Both the position numbers and the translations under genes were made by a program. A stretch of DNA of 64,000 bases, taken from Gammaproteobacteria bacterium RIFCSPHIGHO2_02_FULL_42_43 (GTDB lineage: Bacteria; Pseudomonadota; Gammaproteobacteria; Coxiellales; Coxiellaceae). Below are positions 26,572 to 34,734 of the stretch, one piece after another. The notes beneath the pieces were generated by a model. The model saw only the letters and a program-made list of their open reading frames with translations, made no database searches and was not told the origin of the DNA. Location: the NCBI GenBank assembly GCA_001801425.1, contig MGXR01000015.1, positions 1 through 64,000 of the forward strand. Direction: 5' to 3'. Numbering within the stretch: position 1 is the stretch's first letter; each line of letters opens with the position of its first letter.

Positions 26572-28176
26572 ATGTCGGCACTTAACGGAAAAAATTTTAT
26601 CGGCAATGAACGTTCTGAAGGCAATGGAAAAACATTTCATGCGATTAATCCTGCTACAAGTGAAGCATTAGACTGTGAATTTTTCAAATCTTCATCTGGC
26701 GATATTGATAAAGCGTTAACACTCGCCACAACAGCATTTGAAATTTATCGTCAAAAATCGCCTAAAGAAATCAGCGCATTTATTCGTTGTATTGCCGATG
26801 AAATGACAGCGCTTGGCGATGATTTTATTACAAGAGTCTCTGATGAAACAGGATTGCCAAAACCCAGAATTCAGGGTGAAAAAGAACGTACCATTAATCA
26901 GCTGTTGATGTTTGCGCGTTTGGTTGAAGAGGGTTCTTGGGTAAATGCTTCCATCGATCTCGCTGATCCGAATCGTCAGCCAATGCCAAAACCCGATTTG
27001 CGACGCATGTATGTTCCAATAGGCCCTGTCGTTGTTTTTGGTGCAAGTAATTTTCCGCTGGCATTTTCGGTTGCTGGAGGAGACACCGCTTCTGCTTTTG
27101 CTGCTGGAAATTCTGTGATTGTAAAAGCGCATCAGTCCCATCCAGGCACTTCTGAATATGTTGCTTCTGCGATTATTCGTGCTGTGAAAGTATGCAATAT
27201 GCCCAACGGACTTTTTTCAATGTTACATGAGGCCGGCACTGAAACCGGTATGGGTTTAGTAAAGCATCCTGCAACTAAGGCAGTGGGTTTTACGGGATCA
27301 TTGAGCGGTGGGCGCGCATTATTTAATGCAGCAGCGAGTAGGCCAGAACCTATTCCTGTTTATGCAGAAATGGGTAGTATTAATCCCGTATTTTTATTGC
27401 CTGGTGCAATGGCAGAACGTGCTGATAAAATTGCTGACGCATTTCATCAATCTGTCACATTAGGCGGTGGTCAATTTTGCACGAATCCAGGAATGGTTTT
27501 TGGATTAGAAAATAAAGATCTTAAACAATTTTTAAATAGCTTAGAAAAAAAAATATTAGAAACGCCTCCTGTTACGATGTTAAATAGCGGTATTCAAAAA
27601 GCTTTTATTCAAGGGATTAATAAACTGAGTGATTTTTCTGGTGTGAATAAATTAGCAAGCATGCAAGATCAAGCAGATAATAATAAAACACAAGGTGGTG
27701 CAACTATTTTTACAACGAATTCTAAAACGCTTTTAGAAAACGAGGCAATTAAAAATGAAGTTTTTGGTGCATGCAGTGTCATTGTTAGCTGTGAATCAAA
27801 GACGCGTCTTGAAGAAATTGCGCGTAATTTAGAAGGCCAATTATGTGCTTCTGTGCATGGCACAGAAAAAGATTTTGAAGAATATGCTGATTTATTAAGT
27901 ATTCTGCGTACGAAAGTCGGTCGAATAATTATTAATGGTTTTTCAACGAGCGCTGAAGTCTGCGCTTCGATTGTTCACGGCGGCCCTTATCCAGCAACAA
28001 CAAGCGCACACATGACATCGATTGGAACATTGGCGATTGAACGTTTTGTTCGCCCCATTTGTTTTCAAAACTTTCCGCAAAACACACTGCCAGATCAATT
28101 GAAAGATACCAATCCCATGGGAATTTGGCGAAAGGTAAATGATGAATTCATGAGATCAGTAATTAAAAATAAATAA
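26572..28176 (+). CDS. 2-oxoglutarate semialdehyde (2,5-dioxovalerate) dehydrogenase
   Basis: This 534-residue NADP-type aldehyde dehydrogenase resembles the 2-oxoglutarate semialdehyde dehydrogenase group. It has the coenzyme-binding VVFGASNFPLAFSVAGGD, the GFTGSLSGGRALF loop, the general base Glu in YAEMGSINPVF, and the catalytic Cys in GGGQFCTNPG. It would oxidise the semialdehyde made by the upstream dehydratase to 2-oxoglutarate, feeding the citric acid cycle. It lies 13 bases after the dehydratase gene and 11 before the fuconate-type dehydratase gene. Confidence 0.88.
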   Translation: MSALNGKNFIGNERSEGNGKTFHAINPATSEALDCEFFKSSSGDIDKALTLATTAFEIYRQKSPKEISAFIRCIADEMTALGDDFITRVSDETGLPKPRIQGEKERTINQLLMFARLVEEGSWVNASIDLADPNRQPMPKPDLRRMYVPIGPVVVFGASNFPLAFSVAGGDTASAFAAGNSVIVKAHQSHPGTSEYVASAIIRAVKVCNMPNGLFSMLHEAGTETGMGLVKHPATKAVGFTGSLSGGRALFNAAASRPEPIPVYAEMGSINPVFLLPGAMAERADKIADAFHQSVTLGGGQFCTNPGMVFGLENKDLKQFLNSLEKKILETPPVTMLNSGIQKAFIQGINKLSDFSGVNKLASMQDQADNNKTQGGATIFTTNSKTLLENEAIKNEVFGACSVIVSCESKTRLEEIARNLEGQLCASVHGTEKDFEEYADLLSILRTKVGRIIINGFSTSAEVCASIVHGGPYPATTSAHMTSIGTLAIERFVRPICFQNFPQNTLPDQLKDTNPMGIWRKVNDEFMRSVIKNK

Positions 28177-28187
28177 AGGGAAAGGTG

Positions 28188-29483
28188 ATGAGTATTAAAA
28201 TAACCGGTGTAACCGCTAGAGATATTCGTTTTCCAACTTCAAAAAATCTCGATGGTTCTGATGCGATGAATAAAGATCCCGATTATTCTGCAGCCTATGT
28301 GACATTGCATACCGATCAAAAAGGTTTGCAAGGCGATGGCATGACTTTCACTATCGGTCGCGGTAATGAAGTTTGCGTTGCTGCAATAAATTCATTAGCC
28401 CCTTTAATTATTGATCACACACTCGAAGAATTTACCAAGGACATGGGCACGTTTTGGCACTACATCACTCATGACAGTCAAATACGTTGGATTGGGCCGG
28501 AAAAAGGCGCCATTCATATGGCAACAGGTGCAATTGTGAATGCCGTCTGGGATTTATGGGCAAAGGTAGAAGGTAAGCCCGTTTGGCAATTGGTTGTCGA
28601 TATGACGCCAGAAGAATTAATCCACTGTCTCGACTTTACGTATTTAACCGATGTGTTAACCAAAGAAGAAGCGCTGAAAATGCTACAAAAACAAGCGCCA
28701 ACTAAAGCGAAACGCAAACAAGAAATGCTTGATAAAGGCTATCCAGCGTATACCACCTCCGCTGGTTGGCTAGGTTATTCTGATGAAAAATTAAAACGTT
28801 TATGCAAAGAAGCCATCGATGAAGGTTGGAATCATATTAAATTAAAAGTGGGTGGCAGTTTAATAGATGATAAGCGACGTTGTGGCATTGTGCGCGAAGT
28901 CATTGGCTCGGATCGTAAATTAATGTTGGATGCAAATCAAAGATGGGATGTGCCAGAAGCCATTGCTTGGATGCAAGGATTACAAGAATTTAATCCTTGG
29001 TTTATCGAAGAACCAACAAGTCCTGATGATGTCTTAGGTCATAAAAAAATACGTGAAGCCATCAAGCCAATTGGAGTTGCAACAGGTGAACAATGTCAAA
29101 ATCGTATTATGTTCAAACAATTTCTTGAATCCGGTGCGATTGATATTTGTCAAATCGACAGTTGTCGAGTCGGTGGTGTGAATGAAGTCATCACCATTTT
29201 ATTGATGGCTGCAAAATTTAATATTCCGGTTTGTCCGCATGCCGGTGGTGTTGGTTTATGCGAATACGTGCAGCATTTATCATTGATCGATTTTATCTGC
29301 ATTTCAGGTTCAACAGAAAATCGCGTATTAGAATATGTTGATCACTTGCACGAACATTTTGTTGACCCAGTCACAATGAAAAGCGGACATTATATGCCGC
29401 CAACAAAACCCGGTTATAGCATTACGATGTATCCAGCTTCATTGGATGCTTTCGAATTTCCGAATGGCAAGGAGTGGCGTTAA
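28188..29483 (+). CDS. L-fuconate/D-arabinonate dehydratase (enolase superfamily)
   Basis: This 431-residue enolase-superfamily enzyme is close to L-fuconate dehydratase. It begins with the family signature ARDIRFPTS...LDGSDAMN and has TFTIGRGNEVCVAAI, the catalytic Lys pair region HIKLKVGG, metal ligands in MLDANQRWD, FIEEPTSPDD and GVATGEQCQNR, and the His base region CPHAGGVGLCEYVQH. It removes water from L-fuconate or the stereochemically matching D-arabinonate to give the 2-keto-3-deoxy acid. The accompanying KdaD-type and semialdehyde dehydrogenase genes favour the pentonate. ATG 28188 follows an AGGGAAAGG site. Confidence 0.9.
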   Translation: MSIKITGVTARDIRFPTSKNLDGSDAMNKDPDYSAAYVTLHTDQKGLQGDGMTFTIGRGNEVCVAAINSLAPLIIDHTLEEFTKDMGTFWHYITHDSQIRWIGPEKGAIHMATGAIVNAVWDLWAKVEGKPVWQLVVDMTPEELIHCLDFTYLTDVLTKEEALKMLQKQAPTKAKRKQEMLDKGYPAYTTSAGWLGYSDEKLKRLCKEAIDEGWNHIKLKVGGSLIDDKRRCGIVREVIGSDRKLMLDANQRWDVPEAIAWMQGLQEFNPWFIEEPTSPDDVLGHKKIREAIKPIGVATGEQCQNRIMFKQFLESGAIDICQIDSCRVGGVNEVITILLMAAKFNIPVCPHAGGVGLCEYVQHLSLIDFICISGSTENRVLEYVDHLHEHFVDPVTMKSGHYMPPTKPGYSITMYPASLDAFEFPNGKEWR

Positions 29484-29488
29484 GGATC

Positions 29489-31189
29489 ATGATGTTTGAA
29501 AAAAATCTGAGTGATCTTGTGGTGCAAATTCTGGTAGACGCTGGCGTAAAACGTGCGTACGGCGTTCCAGGTGATGCAACCGATTTAATACTAGCGTCGA
29601 TTCACAAGCGCAAAGATATTGATTTTTTTCTCACCCGCCACGAAGAAGGCGCGGGATTTATGGCGTCTGCTGCAAGCAAGCTCACGGGTGAATTGGGTGT
29701 GGTGCTTACGGCGCAAGGTCCTGGTGCTGCGCACATGTTGAATGCCATGTACGATGCAAAATTAGATAAGGTGCCGATGCTGGTCATTACCGGACAAGTA
29801 GAAAGTGCCATGATCGGCACGAATACGGTTCAAGAAATTAATCAAATTTTGTTATTTGAAGACGTGGCTTGTTTTAATCGTGAAGTGCGTTCGGCTAATA
29901 ATCTTGTCGATGTGTTGCAATTAGCCATTCAAACGGCCTATGTTAAAAAAGGCGTTGCACATGTTTCAATTGCAACCGATGTTTTGCGAAAGTCCATGAT
30001 AAAGTATGTTTCCAATACGGCGGCCTATCATTTGCCACATCATTTAATTCCAGACGATCAGATACTGCAAAAAGCAGCAGACATTTTAAATAGCAAAAAA
30101 AATGTAACAATATTGTATGGCGGTGGTTGTTTGCATGCACGTGAAGAATTGCTGGCAGTCGCAGAAATTTTATCAGCGCCGATCGTGCATACAGTTCGCT
30201 CAAAAGACATTATTGACAATAATCATCCGCATTATGCTGGCGGAATAGGTTTTAAAGGTTCAAAAAACGGCTGTCATTTTGTAAAAGATTGCGATGCGTT
30301 ATTAATTGTAGGGTGTAGTTTTGCATGGCGACAATTTTATCCAAGTGCTGTGCCGATTATTCAAATTGACAATGATCCTTCAAAAATTGGTATCCGTTGT
30401 AATTTAGAAATTGGATTATTGGGAGATGCAAAAAAGTCATTGAAATTGTTGGCGTCAAAATTACAGAAAAAATCAGAGTCGACATTTTTAAAAGAAGCGC
30501 AAGCGTCGCACATAAAAGCCATTGAAACATTAGACAAACAAGCCATGTTAAAAAATGACGCGCATTTGGTTGAATCCCCTATGCTCACCTACATTATTAG
30601 CAAATATTTATCGGAAGATGCCGTTGTAACCGTTGATGCAGGCACTGTTTCTGTTTGGGCGAATAATTGGTTACGTTTAAATGGCAAGCAACGTTTAATT
30701 GGATCAACTGAATTAGGTACGATGGGCTATGGTATGCCGGCAGCACTAGGGTGCCAAGTTGCGATGCCTAATCGACAAGTGGTTGCTTTATGTGGTGATG
30801 GTGGATTTCAAATGACGATGGCGGATTTCTCAACCGCCGTTAAATACAATTTACCGATTACGGTTGTGATTTATAATAATTTCGCTTATCGCTTTATTGA
30901 GCTTGAGCAAATGCATGAAGGCGTTGCATTGTGTTATACGAAGCTCAACAATCCCGATTATGCAAAATTAGCGGAGACGTTTGGCGGTGTTGGTTTTACG
31001 GTTACCAAACCCAGTGAAATTGAACCGGCAATTCAACAAGCATTTGCATCAAAAAAACCTGCTATTGTGGATGTTCATGTTGATCCCAATGAATTAATTA
31101 AACCAACGCACCTGACGCTTTCAATGATTAGTCATTTTATTGAAAGCACAATGAAATCAAAGTTAGCAAAGAGTAATGACCAGTATTGA
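29489..31189 (+). CDS. Thiamine-pyrophosphate-dependent decarboxylase/oxidase-like enzyme
   Basis: This 566-residue enzyme has the pyruvate oxidase/acetolactate synthase architecture. The N-terminal pyrimidine-binding domain has RHEEGAGFMASAASKLTG with its conserved glutamate. The middle domain (about 190-330) is of transhydrogenase type, with few FAD contacts recognisable by eye. The C-terminal domain has the GDGG...NN thiamine-diphosphate motif (CGDGGFQMTMAD, then IYNN). Substrate is not clear; a 2-keto acid from the operon's pathway or pyruvate is likely. It is the last gene of the operon. ATG 29489 or 29492, both close to AAGGA, are possible starts. Confidence 0.8.
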   Translation: MMFEKNLSDLVVQILVDAGVKRAYGVPGDATDLILASIHKRKDIDFFLTRHEEGAGFMASAASKLTGELGVVLTAQGPGAAHMLNAMYDAKLDKVPMLVITGQVESAMIGTNTVQEINQILLFEDVACFNREVRSANNLVDVLQLAIQTAYVKKGVAHVSIATDVLRKSMIKYVSNTAAYHLPHHLIPDDQILQKAADILNSKKNVTILYGGGCLHAREELLAVAEILSAPIVHTVRSKDIIDNNHPHYAGGIGFKGSKNGCHFVKDCDALLIVGCSFAWRQFYPSAVPIIQIDNDPSKIGIRCNLEIGLLGDAKKSLKLLASKLQKKSESTFLKEAQASHIKAIETLDKQAMLKNDAHLVESPMLTYIISKYLSEDAVVTVDAGTVSVWANNWLRLNGKQRLIGSTELGTMGYGMPAALGCQVAMPNRQVVALCGDGGFQMTMADFSTAVKYNLPITVVIYNNFAYRFIELEQMHEGVALCYTKLNNPDYAKLAETFGGVGFTVTKPSEIEPAIQQAFASKKPAIVDVHVDPNELIKPTHLTLSMISHFIESTMKSKLAKSNDQY

Positions 31190-31562
31190 AATATGAACTA
31201 AAAACATGCGTATTTTTTTGGATGTAAAAAATGAATTTAAACACGCAAGCCATTTTTAACAAATCTACCATGGGAAATATTTTTAGGAATACATTAGGGT
31301 CTTATATGGACTCGCCCCTATTGTAAAGAATAACGTCTTGTTAAATCGAAAATGGTAAAGATTGCGGTCATATATCCGGCATCTCAGTGCATGACTGGTG
31401 CCTTAATGAAATTCGCGCGTTTCCTCCTTATCTGTTGGCGGCTTTTTTAAAGCCAAGGCCCTAATCAGGCTCTGAAAACGCTGGTCTCACCTATTTGTCA
31501 TTAACGTGATTTTATTCCTCGCAATTCCGGTGAGTTTTTTAAAAAATAATTTTTTATTTTTA
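31190..31562. other. Gene-free stretch between the catabolic operon and the IS1111-type remnant
   Basis: About 370 bases with no convincing gene. A plus-strand frame of 31 codons at 31230-31325 has no known match. Because IS1111-type elements carry their guide-RNA region on the 3' side of the transposase gene, this stretch (downstream of the minus-strand transposase) may be the remains of that region, with an element end somewhere inside. That is inference; terminal repeats were not identified. Confidence 0.35.
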
Positions 31563-31986
31563 TTAAGCTGCTTTTCGATAAGTTTCACCGCTTAACAAAA
31601 GCGCCATTGCAATTCTCGCATTTTTATTCGCCAAAGCCACCGCGGCACGATTCATGCCTCGCTCATTGACGAGTCTCTGTATCCAACGACTACGCGCATC
31701 TTTTTTATTACTTGCGCGCACCACAACCGATCTGGCGCCATGGATCAACATTCGACGAGTAAATTCATCACCTCGTTTACTGATCCCAAGTAATTTTTGA
31801 GTATCTCCGCTAGAGTATTGTTTTGGAACTAATCCAAGAAATGCGGCAAAATGCCTACCATTTTTAAAACCAGAACCATTACCCGCTGCCGTTATTAATG
31901 CGGCTGCAGAAATTAAACCAACTCCTTCGATTTCTAGCAACCGCTGACAACGCTCATCTTTTTTTATTAACGATTGCAGTGACTTT
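31563..31986 (-). pseudogene. IS110-family (IS1111 type) transposase, N-terminus missing
   Basis: About 140 residues of the C-terminal transposase domain remain, with the typical IEGVGLISAAALITAAG, FKNGRHFAAFLGLVPKQYS, LLGISKRGDEFTRRMLIHGAR and VALANKNARIA. The catalytic serine lies in this domain. The N-terminal RuvC-like DEDD domain (about 180 residues) is absent. The open frame continues into antisense pilT DNA at 31987, which marks the break point. The element is therefore dead unless complemented in trans. Confidence 0.88.
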
Positions 31987-32117
31987 TTTATTCCGCAATT
32001 CAAACGGGCCGACAATATGGCATGATTACGATGGAACAGCATATCACCGATTTACTCGAAGCTGGCATCATTCAACCGAAAGCAGATGCTAAGAATGAGA
32101 CGGAAGAAGAATTCTGA
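31987..32117 (+). pseudogene. Second copy of the pilT 3' end
   Basis: In the pilT frame this encodes about 42 residues beginning YSAIQTGRQYGMITMEQ and ending in a Glu-rich tail, then TGA 32115-32117. It matches the end of the intact pilT with two base differences in the first ~97 bases, then diverges. It has no start codon context and no upstream pilT sequence, because the IS1111-type fragment adjoins directly. It is the right-hand boundary of the 23.7-32.0 kb island. Confidence 0.88.
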
Positions 32118-32127
32118 TGCAAATAAT

Positions 32128-32240
32128 ATGGAACACACTCGCTACCGCTCGTGTCTGTGTCCAAAATAACTAGACGCGAGCGGTAGCGAGCGAAGTTTCA
32201 CGCACTTGCTTCGCTGCGCTGCGCGCGAAATGAATTCGCG
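32128..32240. repeat. 113-bp direct repeat, left copy, containing a hairpin
   Basis: This is identical over all 113 bases to 34034-34146. Inside, CTCGCTACCGCTCG and CGAGCGGTAGCGAG form a perfect 14-base stem with a 25-base loop. The right part ends in GCGCGAAATGAATTCGCG, also partly self-complementary. The two copies bracket the ankyrin gene in the same orientation. Confidence 0.92.
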
Positions 32241-32281
32241 TGTCTGTGTCCGTCGTAAACGTGTGAGATATCCCTATACGC

Positions 32282-33907
32282 TTAGTGAGTCAACGCTGCT
32301 TTTTTGGCAACATCTTCAGTCAGCCCGCGTAATTTATTTATTCCCTTTTTTTCTAAAAATAATCCTACTCGTCCAGCGCTATAATTAACAAGTGCAGCGA
32401 CAACACCGATTCGCATCATTTCTAAACCTGTATTGACGAAAAACGCCGCTGTATTGCCGGATATTTTTGCCGATTGCTCCGAGCAACCAGCTTTTTGCAA
32501 AAGATTACTAATAATCATTGCAATGACTGAGTTATGTCGAAGTAATCGTTTTACCACGGGGGAAAAGCCATTTTGTGCTGCGAAAAACAGTGCTGTAACT
32601 CCAGTCTTGGATCTTAATATGGGATCTGCACCCGCTTGAAGCAATATATTTACTATGGCCAAGTCACCAACATATGCAGCAAGCATCAACGCAGAAAAAC
32701 CTTCGTTATCCTGCGCATCAATCAAGATATTTTTTTCTTGAAGTAATCGTTTTACGACATCAACTCTTTTTTTATGAGCAGCAAAAATTAATAGCGTTCC
32801 GCCTAATCTCGTTCTGTAATTAACATCTATATTCTGAGACAATAAAAAATTAATACCGTCTAACTTATCTTGTGAAATAAAAACTGTAGCAGGTGACCCT
32901 GCACCAGCCGACATATTAAGATCAACTTTATTTTCAATTAAATAGTTCCACAACTCCGGGACATTGTCATTACGCGCCATTCTTTGTGCCGCAATATACG
33001 GTAAATTTTCGCCATCTAATGAAAAATTTGATGGATGAATACCCCTTTGCTCTAAATAGGTCTTAATATAGGCTGCATTATTATCAGTTGATGTATGCAA
33101 ATAAGCTGTCACAACGCCATACAGCTCTAGTTGTTGTTCTGTTATATTTATTTCTAGCGTATCTAATTCAAGTGATATAAAAGAGACATCAAATGTTTTT
33201 AATGCTGCATAGTAATCAAGTAATTTTTGATCGATATGAGATCTAATTCCATGAGGCGAATTGAATACTGTTTCAGGCAATAATGCGCGATACATAAATA
33301 AACTTTTTTCAGTTAATCGAGCAATCGCTGTTTCTTCAGGAGATTCACAAAGAATATGTGCAAACTCCACCATTGGATCAAAACAGTTGCGCGTAATTCC
33401 AGCAAGCATATCGTTATATATAATATGATAAAAAGTGAAAGTATTTTCAGGCCCGTGTGTTATTAATGTTGAACCTACCGGAAGATGCTCAACCGCATGA
33501 ATAGCGCGCCCACCGAAACAACTCCAGACGTGCACTTGCAGCCCATTCAAATTTTTATTTTTTGCAAAATGCTGAGTAATATACGTGAATAAAAGATCGG
33601 TGCTGGTAAACTTATCCTGCGTTAAAACACTTTCAGAAAGTAAGGGTAACAAGGGTATTTTAACAAAATGTTTTTTTTCATCAGTACCACGCGCACCATG
33701 TGCGTCAATATCAATACGCGTACGTGGACCGATTGCATTTTCTATCATCCCATAATCAGAGGATGTCGTAATAATTGCTACTTTTTTACCAGCATTTTTC
33801 AACTCAGTGAATTTTTTTATAATAGGATCGTCATTAATATCGGGCCCCAGAATAAAAATAAAATCAAATGGTGTTGTATGATCTATTTCAACGGTTAAAT
33901 TTCGCAT
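32282..33907 (-). CDS. Ankyrin-repeat protein with a caspase-like (clan CD) N-terminal domain
   Basis: This 541-residue protein has no signal peptide. The first 150 residues show the pattern of clan CD cysteine peptidases: a first strand FDFIFILGP, a strand KKVAIITT, a hydrophobic strand followed by His-Gly (RIDIDAHG, H70) and another followed by Cys (VHVWSCFGG, C130). About five ankyrin repeats follow between residues 297 and 462, including EGFSALMLAAYVGDLAIVNILLQAG. The C-terminal 80 residues have a hydrophobic segment near 490-510. This architecture suggests a translocated effector acting in a eukaryotic cell. The protease assignment is from motif spacing only, and the ankyrin part is clear. 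Confidence 0.8.
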   Translation of the reverse strand: MRNLTVEIDHTTPFDFIFILGPDINDDPIIKKFTELKNAGKKVAIITTSSDYGMIENAIGPRTRIDIDAHGARGTDEKKHFVKIPLLPLLSESVLTQDKFTSTDLLFTYITQHFAKNKNLNGLQVHVWSCFGGRAIHAVEHLPVGSTLITHGPENTFTFYHIIYNDMLAGITRNCFDPMVEFAHILCESPEETAIARLTEKSLFMYRALLPETVFNSPHGIRSHIDQKLLDYYAALKTFDVSFISLELDTLEINITEQQLELYGVVTAYLHTSTDNNAAYIKTYLEQRGIHPSNFSLDGENLPYIAAQRMARNDNVPELWNYLIENKVDLNMSAGAGSPATVFISQDKLDGINFLLSQNIDVNYRTRLGGTLLIFAAHKKRVDVVKRLLQEKNILIDAQDNEGFSALMLAAYVGDLAIVNILLQAGADPILRSKTGVTALFFAAQNGFSPVVKRLLRHNSVIAMIISNLLQKAGCSEQSAKISGNTAAFFVNTGLEMMRIGVVAALVNYSAGRVGLFLEKKGINKLRGLTEDVAKKAALTH

Positions 33908-34278
33908 ATTAAATTATCTTGATGCAATAGTGAAAATCGCAGCAAAATTCTATCAGGAACCAGAATAAAAATGGTCTTTTTTTACCATATAATGGAACCT
34001 TAAGGTGAGTTACTTAAACAAATTAAAGCGAAAATGGAACACACTCGCTACCGCTCGTGTCTGTGTCCAAAATAACTAGACGCGAGCGGTAGCGAGCGAA
34101 GTTTCACGCACTTGCTTCGCTGCGCTGCGCGCGAAATGAATTCGCGCTTGCACTCAAGGGGGAGAACCGCGATTCCCCCTCTTGAGAATTCTCCATCGCG
34201 TAATGAGAGTTTCGCTTGCTGCGAAACTCCTGCTTGCCTGACGCGGGACGTGACTAACATTTGAGATCGCATGGCAAT
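33908..34278. other. Gene-free stretch with the right 113-bp repeat and hairpins
   Basis: This region holds the second 113-bp repeat (34034-34146) and two further inverted repeats. One is CTCAAGGGGGA...TCCCCCTCTTGAG at 34153-34186; the other is GAGTTTCGC...GCGAAACTC at 34207-34229. A minus-strand frame of 74 codons across them is judged spurious. The hairpins may terminate the convergent or upstream transcripts. Confidence 0.6.
34034..34146. repeat. 113-bp direct repeat, right copy
   Basis: This is the perfect copy of 32128-32240. It lies 126 bases upstream of the ankyrin gene's start codon, in the DNA between that gene and the host-attachment-family gene. Confidence 0.92.
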
Positions 34279-34722
34279 TTATAGGCGAAAATTTTTTTGC
34301 TCTTTTGTCAAAAAATCCTGAAGCTCATGCTGTTTTAAAAAAACCAAATCTTTTTGAATCACTGTTGAAATTAATTTCTCAACATTTTTGTTGAGATGTT
34401 GCGTTAACTCCCCATGCGTTTTTGGCGAAGCAATCACGGTCAATTCGTTAAATTTTTGCTGCTTCCTTGCTTCATCTAACATATGACTGATTTCAACCAT
34501 AAACTGATTGATTTTAATCTGCTTAGGATCTGTTTGCTGTGCGTAGGCGCCATGACCGCCACCATTGCTTTGATAACGACCCGGACCATCAGAAACCAAA
34601 TCAGAATCTTTTTCACGATTTTCCGGATGATGAATTTCCTGAATCAGTGTTAACTGTTGATCTTTTTTTGAAAAAGAAAAAATTCGACATTGATTTGAGT
34701 TGAGCAGCAAAATCCAATACAT
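34279..34722 (-). CDS. Host-attachment-family protein (AtsA-like)
   Basis: This 147-residue cytoplasmic protein fits the 'protein required for attachment to host cells' family. The N-terminus WILLLNSNQCRIFSF is the first strand with the conserved Asn/Arg pattern. A Gly-rich loop with a His-Gly pair follows, then the helix INQFMVEISHMLDEARKQ, the strand LTVIASPKTHGEL, and a terminal helix. The family was named from an Agrobacterium attachment phenotype; its fold is related to eRF1-like domains, and its molecular role is unclear. It follows cpoB by 12 bases on the same strand. Confidence 0.82.
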   Translation of the reverse strand: MYWILLLNSNQCRIFSFSKKDQQLTLIQEIHHPENREKDSDLVSDGPGRYQSNGGGHGAYAQQTDPKQIKINQFMVEISHMLDEARKQQKFNELTVIASPKTHGELTQHLNKNVEKLISTVIQKDLVFLKQHELQDFLTKEQKNFRL

Positions 34723-34734
34723 AATTACCCTTAA

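Noticed and set aside
31987-32042. N-terminal extension of the IS1111-type transposase frame
   Set aside because: These codons are antisense pilT DNA, so the frame only appears to start here; the true N-terminus is lost.
31898-32092. Plus-strand frame of 64 codons across the island's right junction
   Set aside because: It reads the pilT remnant out of frame and the transposase antisense.
34048-34272. Minus-strand frame of 74 codons with an ATG
   Set aside because: It runs through the 113-bp repeat and two hairpins; the product is repeat-derived, has no ribosome site and no family resemblance.
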